Shown: positions 1 through 11,355 of the stretch, piece by piece
Layout: each line of letters starts with the position of its first letter
Numbering within the stretch: position 1 is the stretch's first letter
Assembly (NCBI RefSeq): GCF_009389715.1
Contig: NC_052407.1
Span: forward strand, 3,537,154 to 3,601,153
Reading direction: 5' to 3'
DNA: 64,000 nucleotides
Origin: Phoenix dactylifera
Taxonomy: Eukaryota > Streptophyta > Magnoliopsida > Arecales > Arecaceae
Position numbers and translations under genes: made by a program
Notes under the pieces: model-generated
The model's database searches: none
The model's input: the letters and a program-made list of their open reading frames with translations, nothing else
What the model was told of the DNA's origin: nothing

Positions 1-690
1 TAAAAACAAAGAAAAGTTTCATTTATATTTCTTTTAATATTAACAACGAAAATAAGCAATCTATGCATTAGATAATTCTAAGTTTAGTAATTGACTTGAA
101 CATGCATGCTTTAAGCTTTACATATAAAATACTATCTTAGTGGATGGTTAGAAAAATGAAAGTGCTAATTTACCAAATTGGTGAAACTATCTCAACAATT
201 TAGGTTTAAAACCTACATTCAACAAAGTTTGGGCATATAGAATACCTACTTAGTTCATACAACTCATTACTTATATTTTTTCAAAAAATAAAGATACAGC
301 ACAATCAGTCAATCTTCAAACTCAGGTGAGTCACAAGCAAATTTTGAAGCTCATAATTATCTCCAAAAAATTCGAAGAATAAGCAAAATGGTGTATACTC
401 GACTCCATACCAAAATCTTATGAATGCAGGGAGATGATCTTGTTGTGGATTATTCACTAATATAACATAGAATTGAATTGAAAGTAAAGCAATGATCGAT
501 TGGTGCACATTAGCTTTTTTTAATATAATTTTAAAAATAAGATAATCATGGAGATCTCTGGTATTGGAAATTTGGAACATGCTCCCACAGTTCCACCTCA
601 TGCCTACACCAGAAACAAACATTAAAAATATCAATATATATATATACACATTAAAAATATAAAATAAAAAAATATATATATATATATTAA
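1..690. other. AT-rich intergenic DNA, no gene seen
   Basis: The stretch is AT-rich and ends in interrupted TA/AAT runs at about 636-690. Open frames here have no recognisable domain and cross the AT tract. I see no gene. Confidence 0.6.
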
Positions 691-829
691 AATGAAGAAA
701 TTTACAAGTCCAGCGTGGTGCTCCACGGAATGCCGTGGACGCATCAATCTCCTCCGAACGGCGGCCAGCCCTCCCTCCGGCCACGTCCGACGGAAACGTA
801 TTAATAAATGGAGGAGAGCATGGGCCCCG

Positions 830-1280
830 CCGAGCCGGCCACCCACTGGTCCGCACGCTCCCTCCTCGCACGGAAGCGCTCTCTCATACCTCCACCAAAC
901 CCTAGCTTCGCTTCTTCCCTTCTCCCACCTCTCAAACCCCCCAACTCCCTCTCGATTTCTCGCTTGCCGATTTGATAGAGGAATTAGTGCGGTGTTCCGC
1001 TGCCTATCATTCTCCATTAATCAGGTAACCCAGCACGGAAAAACAAATTCAACAGTTACCCTCTTTGTAATTTTTCTATAATTTTTCCCGACAGTTTATT
1101 TCTGATTAATTAATTGGGTCGGTTTTCTAGATCTGGCCTGATGATGATCACGAAGCGAGTCCTTGGACCATAAAAATATGAACTTGCACTCCTTTTAATT
1201 GCTTTCATTTGCACCTATTTGCTTCTCATCACTTACTTCTTCGGGAATGATATCCTTGGATATGTAGATAAGCCAGGAAA
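830..1280 (+). promoter_or_regulatory. Leader region of the FAR1-related pseudogene
   Basis: Base composition changes to CT-rich and GC-rich just before the FAR1-like frame. A telo-box AAACCCTAG lies at 897-905, a motif common near plant transcription starts. The sequence ATCAG followed by GTAACC near 1021-1030 could be the donor of a leader intron, with an acceptor just before the ATG at 1281 (TAAGCCAGGAAAATG). This suggests the pseudogene came by segmental duplication or decay in place, since a retrocopy would have lost a leader intron. The splice sites are inferred. Confidence 0.4.
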
Positions 1281-3270
1281 ATGGGGGCCGCAGAGGATGC
1301 CGATGTGCCTCCAATCCAGGATGGGTTCCGCCATCTGGATATGCAGTTCGACAGTGAAGACGCTGCATACGCTTTCTACAATACGTATGCCGCTCGTGTC
1401 GGATTCAGTGTCCGGAAGTCCAAAATGTGGACGACTTCCAAGGATGTTCTTGCGGCCAGGACATTTCGTGTGCTCCAAGCAGGGCTTCCGCCAGAAGAAG
1501 AAGGGGTTCGAGCCGAAGAAGCCTCGGCCAGCGACGAGGACGGGCTGCCCTGCGTGCATGACCATCAAGATTACTCCCAGCGGTAGATATCGTGTGACCG
1601 AATTCGTGCCGGACCAATAACCACCTGCTTGCGAACCCGTCGGCAGCTCACCTGCTCAGATCCCACCGGTCAAAGTCAAAGCGAGAATTGCGGATGATTC
1701 AGGGATGCCGCCGGATACTAGTGGCGATCACCTGTTGAAGCGTAGGAAGGCGATGCAGGTGGGTGACGCAGGTTGCTGTGCTCGAATACCTTCAAAGACG
1801 CAAGTTGAGAATCCGTCCTTCTTTTATGCCATACGAGTTGATGGGGATGATAACATGACTAGCTTCTTTTGGGCCGACGCAAAGTCCATGATGGACTATC
1901 AGTACTTTGGCGATGCGGTGTGCTTCGACACAACTTATAAAGCAAATGATTATGGTAGGCGTTTGCATTGTTTGTCGGTGTAAACAATCACAAGCAACGA
2001 TTATCTTTGGCTCCGCACTGCTTTATGATGAAGTGTTGAATCTTTTCCGGTGGCTGTTTGATACCTTCAAGAATGCAATGCATGATAAACAGCCAAAGAC
2101 AGTTCTAACAGATAAATGCATGGAAATAGCTGATGCCATTCAGTCGCAGCGTGGCCGGCCACAGCTCATCGAATATGTGCGTGGCATGTGTAACCAAAAT
2201 GCCATGAAGCACCTAAATCAAGTCTTTGAAAGGTTCGAAAACTTTTGCGCATGACTTGGTCAATGTATTTTCGATTATGAAGAGGAAGAAGGAGTTCGTA
2301 TATGCATGGAGAGCAATGGTAGACAAGTATGATCTCAATGATAATGAATGGTTGGCAAAGCTATAATGAAGATAGGCTTATGTGGGCTTTACCTTATGGA
2401 AAACAAGTATTTTGCGCAGATATCGGAAACAATCTACAAAAGAAAACCTGGTCAGTCTGCTCAAGAAACATTTGAGCCCACAACAAGATTTTTGCCCTTT
2501 TTTGAGCAATTATGACACATTACTGAATGAGAGAAGGTGCCTGGAGTTACAAGCTGATGTACATGCTAGTCAAAATTTCTTGAAAGCACCCTCTTTGGCG
2601 TATGCTGAGCAAGCTGCAAATGTTGTACACACCTGCAGTTTTTAAAGCATTCCAAATGAGTTTGAGATTACATGGACTGCATGGTATACCACTGTGGGAT
2701 GTTGGGGCAGTATCAGATTATAAGGTGATTGTTTGATGAAAATCTATAGAGCATTTTGTTAGATAATGACTCATCAGACAATTCAATTTTTTGTAGTTGT
2801 TAAAAATTTGAATTTGCTGGAATTCAATGCCGTCATGTGTTTAAAGTACTGGATTATAGAAATATCAAAACGAACTCTCCACCACGGTACATCTTGAAGC
2901 GGTGGAGAAAAGATGCTAAGCTGGCTGCTGTAAGAGACCGTCATGAGTATCCATCTGCCCGACAGTTCCAAGTCACTCGTAGCAAATCGTTATAAATTAT
3001 CTGTGGCTGCAATTTTCAGTACAGTTGCAGCAAGGGCTGCAAGACAGTGGAAGCATTTACATTTATTGAAAGCCAATCAGAGTTGCTTCTGGAACAAGTA
3101 GAGCATATTTTGCAAACAAGAACTTTTGAGATACCGCAATTGACTATCGCCTCAATTATACAACCACGGAATCTGATTGATAGTGTAGTTGAAAGTCTAA
3201 ATCATGATAATAACGCTGACACAAATGTTATCATTAGTGCAACAAATGGTATATCCTTTATTTACTGATC
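1281..3270 (+). pseudogene. FAR1-RELATED SEQUENCE (FRS) pseudogene
   Basis: FAR1/FHY3-family proteins are transcription regulators derived from a Mutator-like transposase. Parts appear in the right order. The FAR1 DNA-binding N-terminus starts at 1281 ([20 protein letters not shown]) and continues in another frame with [11 protein letters not shown] and [12 protein letters not shown]. The MULE-like core follows at about 1780-2350 (FFYAIRVDGDDNMTSFFWAD, AVCFDTTYKANDYG, TIIFGSALLYDE, KTVLTDKCMEIADAI). The SWIM-zinc-finger region is near 2790-2930, where the CSCKKFEFAG and [11 protein letters not shown] equivalents sit in shifted frames. A C-terminal tail ends near 3268. Frame changes lie near 1465, 1950, 2000, 2150, 2235 and 2370, with a stop at 1618, so at least seven lesions are visible. 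No full-length product is possible. The family assignment is firm; the subgroup is not. Confidence 0.85.
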
Positions 3271-3539
3271 TACAGGTTCTGGAAACTATGCTTGATACTT
3301 TGTCAATATCAAATCAGTACTTCTAAATATTTGCAGGTATCTTAGGTTTCTGATGCATGTTTTCAGCCATTCTATGCCACTGCTTAAATTCAGTCCAGGT
3401 AATCACCTATCGAAATATGTTTTTATGGCATTTCTTTCCCAAGCTAATATCATGTCATATGTTAACTAATTTACTGAGACTTACTTTCCATATTTGTCAA
3501 TGATGACTTCAGACCATGAAATTTCCCAAATGATTGTTC

Positions 3540-4250
3540 TCTAACAAGATATAAAGACAATACAGATGAAGACTACTCTGACAGGGAGGACTTTGAAGGC
3601 GAGGAATTTTTGAAGATTTGTCTGAGAAAGATTGGATATTGTTGACTTTAGTGGACATGTATTCCCTGCAAATGAGGCTTCCTGAGCCATAGATTGATGT
3701 GGTCCAAATGCTTCTCTTTTGGAGCTAGCAGATTCCATACATGCTGAGCAGATCACAGAAGAACCTGATTGTCATTTAGGAGAATCTCCTATATGAGGTT
3801 CTGCTGAAGAGATAGGTAATAAAGGAGGTATGCCACAGAAGACAAATGGCAAGAGGAAATGTTTGCTGGCTGACAATGAATCCATGATCTGTATTCCAGA
3901 TCCAACCATTGGAATTGGGCTTCTGAATCAGAGTATGCATATTGCAACAAGAAAGGTACCTGAGGCAGCTACAGGTCCACCATACTTCTAAAATGTGGCC
4001 CTAGCACCAGGAGATAGTTGGGAAAGAATCTCATGATTCTTATATGACATTGAGCTGGAGTTCATGGACTGAAATTGCTTTTGTGCTGCTGCCCGAAAGA
4101 GAGCTTATGTTCAGCAACCTGCCATCCATGATGGATCTCCTCTTCGTCCCTTCTCAATTCTCAATCATTTCTCAAAAAAATCATTTAGTGATTTATCATT
4201 TGACACTGTATTGGCCAACTGCTGGTTGGCAGAAAGACTAAGACATACTT
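3540..4250 (+). pseudogene. DRM-type de novo DNA methyltransferase pseudogene (N-terminal half)
   Basis: DRM proteins carry out RNA-directed de novo cytosine methylation and have N-terminal UBA domains followed by a rearranged methyltransferase domain. Matches run in order: an acidic segment (DEDYSDREDFEGEEF, about 3555-3605), a UBA segment in two frames (EKDWILLTLVDM, then SLLELADSIHAEQITEE), a linker (MICIPDPTIGIGL), and the conserved domain start (PEAATGPPYF, NVALAPGDSWERIS, FLYDIELEF, CFCAAARKRAYVQQ). At least five in-frame stops interrupt it, near 3684, 3696, 3795, 4035 and 4071. Several sit where the family has arginine, as expected from CGA to TGA change. The SAM-binding and PC-loop part is not found in this window. 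The neighbour upstream is the FRS pseudogene on the same strand. Compared with the family from memory; DRM2 versus DRM3 is undecided. Confidence 0.75.
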
Positions 4251-4860
4251 TATGTGATTCTTTGGCTAGAATATCAATTATTTATTATGCTAATATCGAT
4301 GTTGATCACATGCCTCAATACCCATAGGCATACTAATCTCCCGGCATTCACACCAAACTGTGGCGATGGAAGAAGTCTTCAACTGGACGACCAAGAGCAG
4401 TGGCTTTGGTGTTTGGGATATGTGCTACACTAGGATATTTTTGATACATTGTGCTACTTTTCTTTCTGTCAGGTACAAACTCAATCTGCGTATGGAATTA
4501 TTCTACATAGTTTATGCTGTTAGTTAATTCACTTGAACATATTCTAATTATGCTTTTATATTAATTGTAATCTTACAAGCTTATGTTTTTTCATGCTTTA
4601 GCAATGACTCAAGGAGGAGTGGCATTTGCTAACATGCTGATGGCAGGATTTTCCATAGTTTACTTCTTCATTAACATTTCTCCTTTACTTGATTATTTTG
4701 CTATTAATAAAGTTTTGATTTTTAAAGTAATATTAGGATGTTGTTCTAATGGGATAGTATATTCGAAGTGTATAGGAACAAGTTTCATGGTAACCAGTTC
4801 CGAACTACCTATGGTAGGAGACCAGCATATACTGATATAGCATCGGATCGTACTAATACA

Positions 4861-4863
<3 letters not shown>

Positions 4864-4938
<75 letters not shown>
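4864..4938. repeat. (TA)n microsatellite
   Basis: An uninterrupted TA run of about 75 bp. Frames across it encode only Tyr-Ile repeats and are not genes. Confidence 0.95.
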
Positions 4939-4939
<1 letters not shown>

Positions 4940-4941
<2 letters not shown>

Positions 4942-6800
4942 TTTAAGGTTTTTAAGCTTATTTTATTTAGTTCTAAGTGAAATATGGGATTTTGTGAGCT
5001 CATTTATAATGTTTAAATATAATATACTGTATTTTTTTTTATATTACACATCTAAAGAATGGTGACTATATATACATGTTAAATTAAGTATAGCATTTAA
5101 AATGTAAAATACTCATATTAAAAAGTTAGAAATGCAACATATATGCATCTAGTCAACTTTAAGTCTAGTGTCGTTGTCTCTCCATACACATCTAAGTCAT
5201 GTTTGTAGTCGGGCCATGGGACTTGACTCCAATGGTATTGTGCCTATCTAGGATCCTGGTAGCATGTCTGTACTGAATGATCATGCTGATACTGTTGCTC
5301 TGTTAGGTACAAAGGCGGAAATCCATAAAAGGACTGAGCAAGGTCCGATCTATAGTCTAACTAAGGCCGAGGAGGATTATACTTGCTCAAACATGAAGAC
5401 TCAAAGGGCGCATATCCATATAGATCATAGCTCAGCACAGGATGATATGATTCGATATAGGATGATAATCCTGACTAGCGGAAGGATCCTAATACGTCCA
5501 AGATTCCCACTCGGCGCACCACCTCATCAGCCAGATAGGTATCATGTCCACCACCTCTAGGTCCTATCCTCTTGTACACTATGGTGTCCTTCCTAGCTTG
5601 AGGTTTATGATCCTTATCGTGCTTCGCATACTCAAACTAGGACTTACCAGTCAACGAAGTAATCATAGGAAACTGCAAGCCACTCCCTCTCTATCCACTT
5701 CCTCCTCCTTGACCATCGAACCCATCATTACTCGACGAGTCATTATTATCATTGCTTATATCATAAGATGACTTGGGCAATCTATTATAGGAGTGCTCGG
5801 TAATCTAGGAGTCACTATGAATTGGCTCCTCATTCACTCTTTCCAATGGACCTGCTTTCTTCCTTTCTGTTACGTTGCTTGATTGGATGTCTAGGGTATT
5901 GGCTTCTTACCCTTACTTGATCGACCTCCCTGACTCTCCTATTTGTCTCGCATGGGTACACTACATTGACTAGTTCTGCCCCCTTGAATGGTTCTACCTT
6001 CCTGCCTAGCTCTGTCTCCCTAGCCCTACTACCCTAGCTGATTCTAGTACTGTAGTGTCCTCTTCTAAACATCTGTTTGTCAAATCTTTGATTTGAGATC
6101 TCCAACTCTAAACTAGATTATGACCTTGACTGGCTTCTCCCTGAACTTTACAGTGGCTGCAACTACCGAACATCGGCTTGTTGTTGACTTGATACATGTC
6201 AATCTACTCAGTTCTCTGAATTCACTTCGGCTTGCTAATCTATGAGAACGGTCTGATCAAGGAGGTGGTCTTGGGTCATCAAGCTCATTAACCTATCACA
6301 TGATCCTCCTCATCATATACAAAGTCATATAGTTGATCCTCATACATTAGATCGAGTTCATGCTGAAGCTATTTCAATGCCAGTCATATGTTGTAGTTCA
6401 TATGTTGTAGTGCACAAAGGCGATGCATTTGGTCTTTCTTGAGTCAAATTGTTTCTCTATTTGCTGCGGATCAACGCAATGGTTGACCAATTGCACTCAC
6501 ACCCACAAGCTAAAACTCTCTATGACTGGGGCTGCCCCACCATAGTAAAGCCACCACTTAGCTACAAACGAAAATACATTGTCCATCAGCCCCTAATTGG
6601 TGTTGACATATTAAGTGAAAGATCTAGTGTAGAATGGTACCTAGACAAATTTATCTCTTACTAGCAACTAGACCTCTCTCTAAGACCATACTATCGCCCT
6701 TCTTATATTCTTTGCTCTGCGATGCACATAATTTATGGTATTATTGTGCAAGATTCACAAATCAAAGATATATTATAATGGGTGACTGGTATTTAAGTAA
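4940..6800. other. No recognisable gene
   Basis: Composition shifts at about 5160-6700 to a more even base mix than the flanks, as in old inserted DNA. Short frames on both strands gave no family match. A decayed transposon is possible, but I could identify no domain. Confidence 0.4.
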
Positions 6801-6803
6801 TGC

Positions 6804-6937
6804 TTAACCCTTCTGCTTGGCAGCGGTCAATGCATCATCCTTCATCTTGGAGATAACATTCCTCAATGAACTTAAGAGCTCAACATTCCTCGACATACTC
6901 AAGAGTTCCTCATCAGTGTCCATCCCAGAAACTGTAT
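6804..6937 (-). other. Possible orphan terminal exon, unknown protein
   Basis: On the minus strand a frame opens after an acceptor-like TATACAG and runs MDTDEELLSMSRNVELLSSL to a stop at 6804, about 39 residues from the ATG at 6923. It is charged and helical in character. The codon pattern looks coding, but part of it is a short internal duplication of about 30 bp. I do not recognise the family and see no partner exon. It may be a gene remnant. Confidence 0.25.
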
Positions 6938-6999
6938 AGATATACTTCGGGTTGTTATAAAAAAAAAAGAGACTGCAGAAGAATCTCACCAAATTATAT

Positions 7000-9080
7000 G
7001 TAAAGTTAAAACAAGAAAGGAGATTGAAACTTCATTCTGGCAGCTGGAGAATTCAAAATCTCCAAAATTTATCTTTATTAAATGACAAATTTGCCCATGA
7101 TATGAGCTGCTTGTTGTGTTGCTGCAAATCACTGACAGTAATCAGCACTTGTTACTAACACTTTTAAGAAAAATTTAACTTTCAGCATTTTGTTGTATCT
7201 TCCATTTATTTTAAGGTGCTCATCACCCTAGAGATTAGACCTAGCTTATCTTTGCCAAATCGGTGTAAATTTATAAATTTACTACTAGCTGCATTAATGC
7301 AATTTAGTGCAGATTCATATCCTCTGGAACAGGTCTTTGCTGGCTTAAGGCCTCAAATGGCAGGGATTTCTTGCATGCCCATATTCCTTGACACGGCAGT
7401 CAAAGTGTTCCCCAATGTATAGACTGGCAGCCTATGTGGGGATGGGTGGCTTAAGTGTAATTTTTCTCAGAGAAGGCAAGGGACAGTTGTGGGATTGTCT
7501 TATAAATTTTGCAACATCATGATTTGTATGTTCCACAATTGTTTCCCTATCTAAGATTTAAATTTGTTTCCCTTAAAACTTCTGTAATCTGTTTACAAAT
7601 GTTGTAATGCTTTCAGATGGGTTTCTGTATGTAATGCATCTTTTAGGTAAGAATGAATTCTTTGCTAAATTTAATCACTTTTTCTCTTCTTAATAGCATG
7701 TTAACATTCAAATTAAAATTCCTTCTCTCTTACAGATACGTCATTTTGTTTCTATGTTGCTAAACCAAGTTCCATTAGATTTGTGGTTTAGGTGCGGACT
7801 TATGAAGATTCTCTTTGAGAGTGTATTTTGTTCTCTGAAATTTTCTGAGGTACTGAGATCGGTTTACTGTTCTGTTTTTCCAAGTACGAACCATTTTCTT
7901 GTCTTGGAACATATAATTACAAGATGCCTCTATAGGTAGGTTTCATGGTAAACATTGAAAGTAACACTGATCAGTATTGTGCCCTAGGTTCTAGCAGAGT
8001 TCTAATCCTCTACGGTAATGCATGTCTAGATGGATGGCTGTTACCCATTGTACTAGCTTGAGAGATGGTGCGACAACAATCCATTTCCTAATTATGGTAG
8101 CTTGAGAGATGATCGACAGCCATCCATTTTTGAGAAGGGCGACGTGTCATCCATCCAAATATGCATTGCGGTGCAAAATATGCATATCAGAGGATCTCGG
8201 CTTGCAGAAACCATGGTATGGTTCTTATCAGGGCGTTTGCTGACCACTGGCTCTCAGTGGCTTTGGCCATTGCCTACAGATAGGATTCTCACCACCCATC
8301 AGGTATGAAAACATTGTCATTGGTTGCCATGTTTACAGGAGCTTCACCCAGGGTCTTCCAAGACCCTGATTTCACTTGAGAACGTCGACTGTTACACCTC
8401 CAATTGCTGTGTCTGGAGTCTGGACCAGCAGATCCCGCCACCTTCTTAACAATTTTCGACCCTGGTACTGCAGGATAGATAACCTTTCTTGCCCATTTAA
8501 CCGAACAATCTTCTTTTTGGTTTGAATTGTAACATCATTGAGAAAAAGACACTTCAGACTATTTGTGTTCATTTAGAGTTCCAACTGAAGTTTTAGGGGT
8601 CCATCAAGGGAATTCTAAGCATTTAATTATTCCCAAGTGCATTACTTTTGAATGTTTTATGCCTGAGTACTGCATGGCCATCTTTCCATTGTTGAGGTCA
8701 AATTCCCTCAACCAAAACCGAGCAAATAAAAAAAAACCACGATAAAATAATTTCTTGATGCTCACAAAGTGATTTTGTACATACAAGGAAAAATACATCC
8801 TACCAGTCTTTCAAGATTTGAAGCCTATTAAAATGGAGGTAATTTATGATGGCTTATTTGAATATAAGGTCTTGCAGATATCCCAAGGTTCAAAATACAC
8901 ATGCACTTTGTTCTGTTATTTGTATACACTGCACATGATAAAGGTGCCCAACTTAACTAACTTGACTCGTGTCTTACATAGATATCTTCTTTCTTTGTTT
9001 CTTTTTCGTTCTTTCGACGGAAACATCTCAGAAAACCATTAGGGAGCATATGGTATCTGGTTTCAGCCTTTCAAGTTTAC
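7000..9080. other. No gene seen
   Basis: The stretch is AT-rich with short frames only. Around 8055-8140 the phrase AGCTTGAGAGATG is followed by similar sequence twice (starts near 8056 and 8099), an imperfect local duplication. A frame at 7216-7422 has some coding feel but no recognised domain. Confidence 0.4.
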
Positions 9081-9089
9081 CGGTGATTG

Positions 9090-9215
9090 CAGGTATATAT
9101 ATCATACCGGCCCAAACCGTATGATACGGCGCATACCGTATCGTACCGGTTTGGTATCGGTATGGATGGCGTACTGACACTTAGAAGGCCACATTCCATA
9201 CTATACCGACACAGT
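9090..9215. repeat. TACCGG-rich palindromic repeat, short copy
   Basis: A GC-rich island in AT-rich DNA with repeated ATACCGG, CGTATCGTACCGG and GGTATCGGTATGG words that pair with each other. It resembles the longer copy at 57455-57830. It sits between the second remnant exon of the saposin pseudogene and where its last exon would be expected. Confidence 0.7.
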
Positions 9216-9277
9216 GCTAATGTGGCATCAAAGTTCGGTACCGAGACAACGAATTTTAATTATGGTTGTGTTCTTGC

Positions 9278-9483
9278 TTGCTCTTCTTTCACCTATGCCT
9301 TTTCACAATATTTCATGAGAGCATCAACAGCCATCACGGAATTGGTGAAAAAGCATCTCATCGGTAACAAATAAATGGACAGAATGGAAGCATAAGGGAT
9401 GAGTAAAACAGTTGATACCATGACTTACCCTTAACGATGACCTTGACAAATAATTCGCATGCTTCACAAATTTTCTCATCTGT
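9278..9483 (-). pseudogene. Partial saposin-B pseudogene
   Basis: Two remnant exons match exons 2 and 3 of the intact gene at 11356-12959. The first (9429-9483) begins after CAG with TDEKICEACELFVKVIVK, parallel to TDEKTCLACRRAVKDLVI, but is about 23 bases shorter. The second (9278-9334) reads MAVDALMKYCEKA, a stop, then VKEEQ, parallel to MKIMEILIEYCEEADENEEQ. Its acceptor lacks AG and its donor is GC. No first or last exon was found. It is a decayed tandem copy on the same strand, downstream of its parent. Confidence 0.8.
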
Positions 9484-9489
9484 CTGCTG

Positions 9490-10720
9490 GTGAATAATGT
9501 TTACTCAGAAGCTCAAATATGAAGTAAGACGAAAAAATCAAATGCAAATATTGAAACCATTTGCATCAAAAATCAATTGCAAATATTGGAAAGCGTTGGA
9601 TGAACAATAATTTGATTTGCTAAATTATGTTTTGAAAATAGATTGATTATATTTTTATGCTAAATCATAATATTTGTATTTGATTATTATATCTTATATC
9701 ATTATACAGGGTTCTGCTTAGGAGTGAGAATAGAAACGATATTCAACAATATTGATATATTTTAATTTTAGTATTGCTGTTAGAATTTTTTTATAGGTTT
9801 TGAAGTATAATGATGTCAGACTCTTGAATTCTATCTGTTAGTTAGTTTTGTTAATTAATTCAATTTTTAATTTTAGTTATTTTAATTTTGCCACTGCGAT
9901 ACATTTGATATTATATTGAAATGTCTTACATGTTTGTGGAGAGAGTTCTCCATAACTATGTAGCAGTTGCTACCCCAGCTCATAATTTGGGATCGGGGGC
10001 ATGGCAAAAATAATCCATCTTCTCTATAAGTGACATCAATTCCTTATTTTTCTCATACTCTGCCCCTCCTGCCTCTTCCTTTACCCCAACTAAATGCAAG
10101 AGTAGAGTGACATGGTGCATCCGGAATGGATGCAATAATATTAGCACCTACATAAAATTTCAATTTAGGCATTCATGATAATAGGACAATAACTGGTAGT
10201 TCCACCTTAGATCTCTAGTTTATACTTTTGCACACTTCTACTCTCCACTCAGAATAGGAACTAACCCTATTTAGCTGAATAAATGAGACACTTTTGGGAT
10301 GCATGCGTTGGATGCGTTTATGCTGCCCCTTGCAAATCCTTCTCATCCTTTTATATGTGTCCCTCATTTTTCTGTTGTTGAAAAATTTATAATAGCAATA
10401 CGAGAAATAGAACCCCAGAAAATCATACAAATATATAAAAAAAACATACTATTCATCGCAACCATTGATTAAATCTTGAAGATAACATGCAACCACGGCA
10501 AAGAAAAGGAAACTGAATAACAATTAGAGCAATGTAAGGTAATCATGTGTCTAGCCTAAGAATTTCCCCTCTCTCTCTCCAATTTCTATATGGTGGCTCT
10601 CAATAGGGCGAACCACAATGATAGCACAGGCTACCGCATTCTAGACAGAGAGAGGATGTAGCCCTAGAGTTTATTTTATTTTGGGCTCCCTCATCAAGAG
10701 TCCATCTTTAAAACATGCCT
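9490..10720. other. Intergenic DNA, no gene seen
   Basis: AT-rich sequence between the saposin pseudogene and the intact gene. I see no conserved frame, RNA gene or clear repeat. Confidence 0.5.
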
Positions 10721-10724
10721 TGCA

Positions 10725-10860
10725 TTTTTTTTTTTGGTTAAAACAACTATTTCATACATTATGAGTACGAATACATCTAATAAAGTCAGAAAACATCTTT
10801 CATACAATACCAAAAGCAGATGTAGGATCATACCGAACTATATTAGGGTTTACTGATCTA
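10725..10860 (-). mobile_element. LINE 3'-end fragment
   Basis: Poly-T at 10725-10737 is the A-tail of a minus-strand element. Behind it comes the reverse complement of a conserved tail (DFIRCIRTHNV in translation) shared with the LINE ends at about 14150, 15030, 20030, 24750 and 50400. Only about 130 bp can be recognised. Confidence 0.55.
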
Positions 10861-11355
10861 ACGTCCAACCCATTTTTCGCACTAGGAAAATCCGATCAAT
10901 GTCAGCCCACAGCATCCACACTTGGTCTTATTATATGAAATGAAGTATCGAAATTCATCTGCAAAATGGATCAAATGCAAAGCAAATGGATGATTAACCC
11001 ACGTTCCATTCACCCTCCTTTGACCAACATAGCTTTATCAGTAAGCGAACAGCAATTGATTTGTAATTATCTCAGATGAGCTTGGATGATAACTAAAGCC
11101 ACCATTTTAACAATGGAAGCATTACATTTCAGATAACCAGATGTGAGATAGTGACAAAATATCACAAAGCTTCATCAAATCCCTACTGTGGCAAAAGATT
11201 CCTGATGTCCATCGGACAATATACATCTATTTTTCATAAATAAAAGCCAAAACATCATGCAATCCTGCAGGTAAAGAGTGTCCCCCCTGCTTGGTTATTT
11301 GAACATACCCTATAGAAGTAAAGCTACCACATTCTTATCCGACTTGACGGGCATT

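Noticed and set aside
4340-4480. Possible continuation of the DRM relic into its catalytic half
   Set aside because: Frames here (such as GRPRAVALVFGICATLGYF) do not match the DRM methyltransferase motifs I know, so the relic is ended near 4250.
4768-5003. Tyr-Ile repeat frames
   Set aside because: Translation of the (TA)n run.
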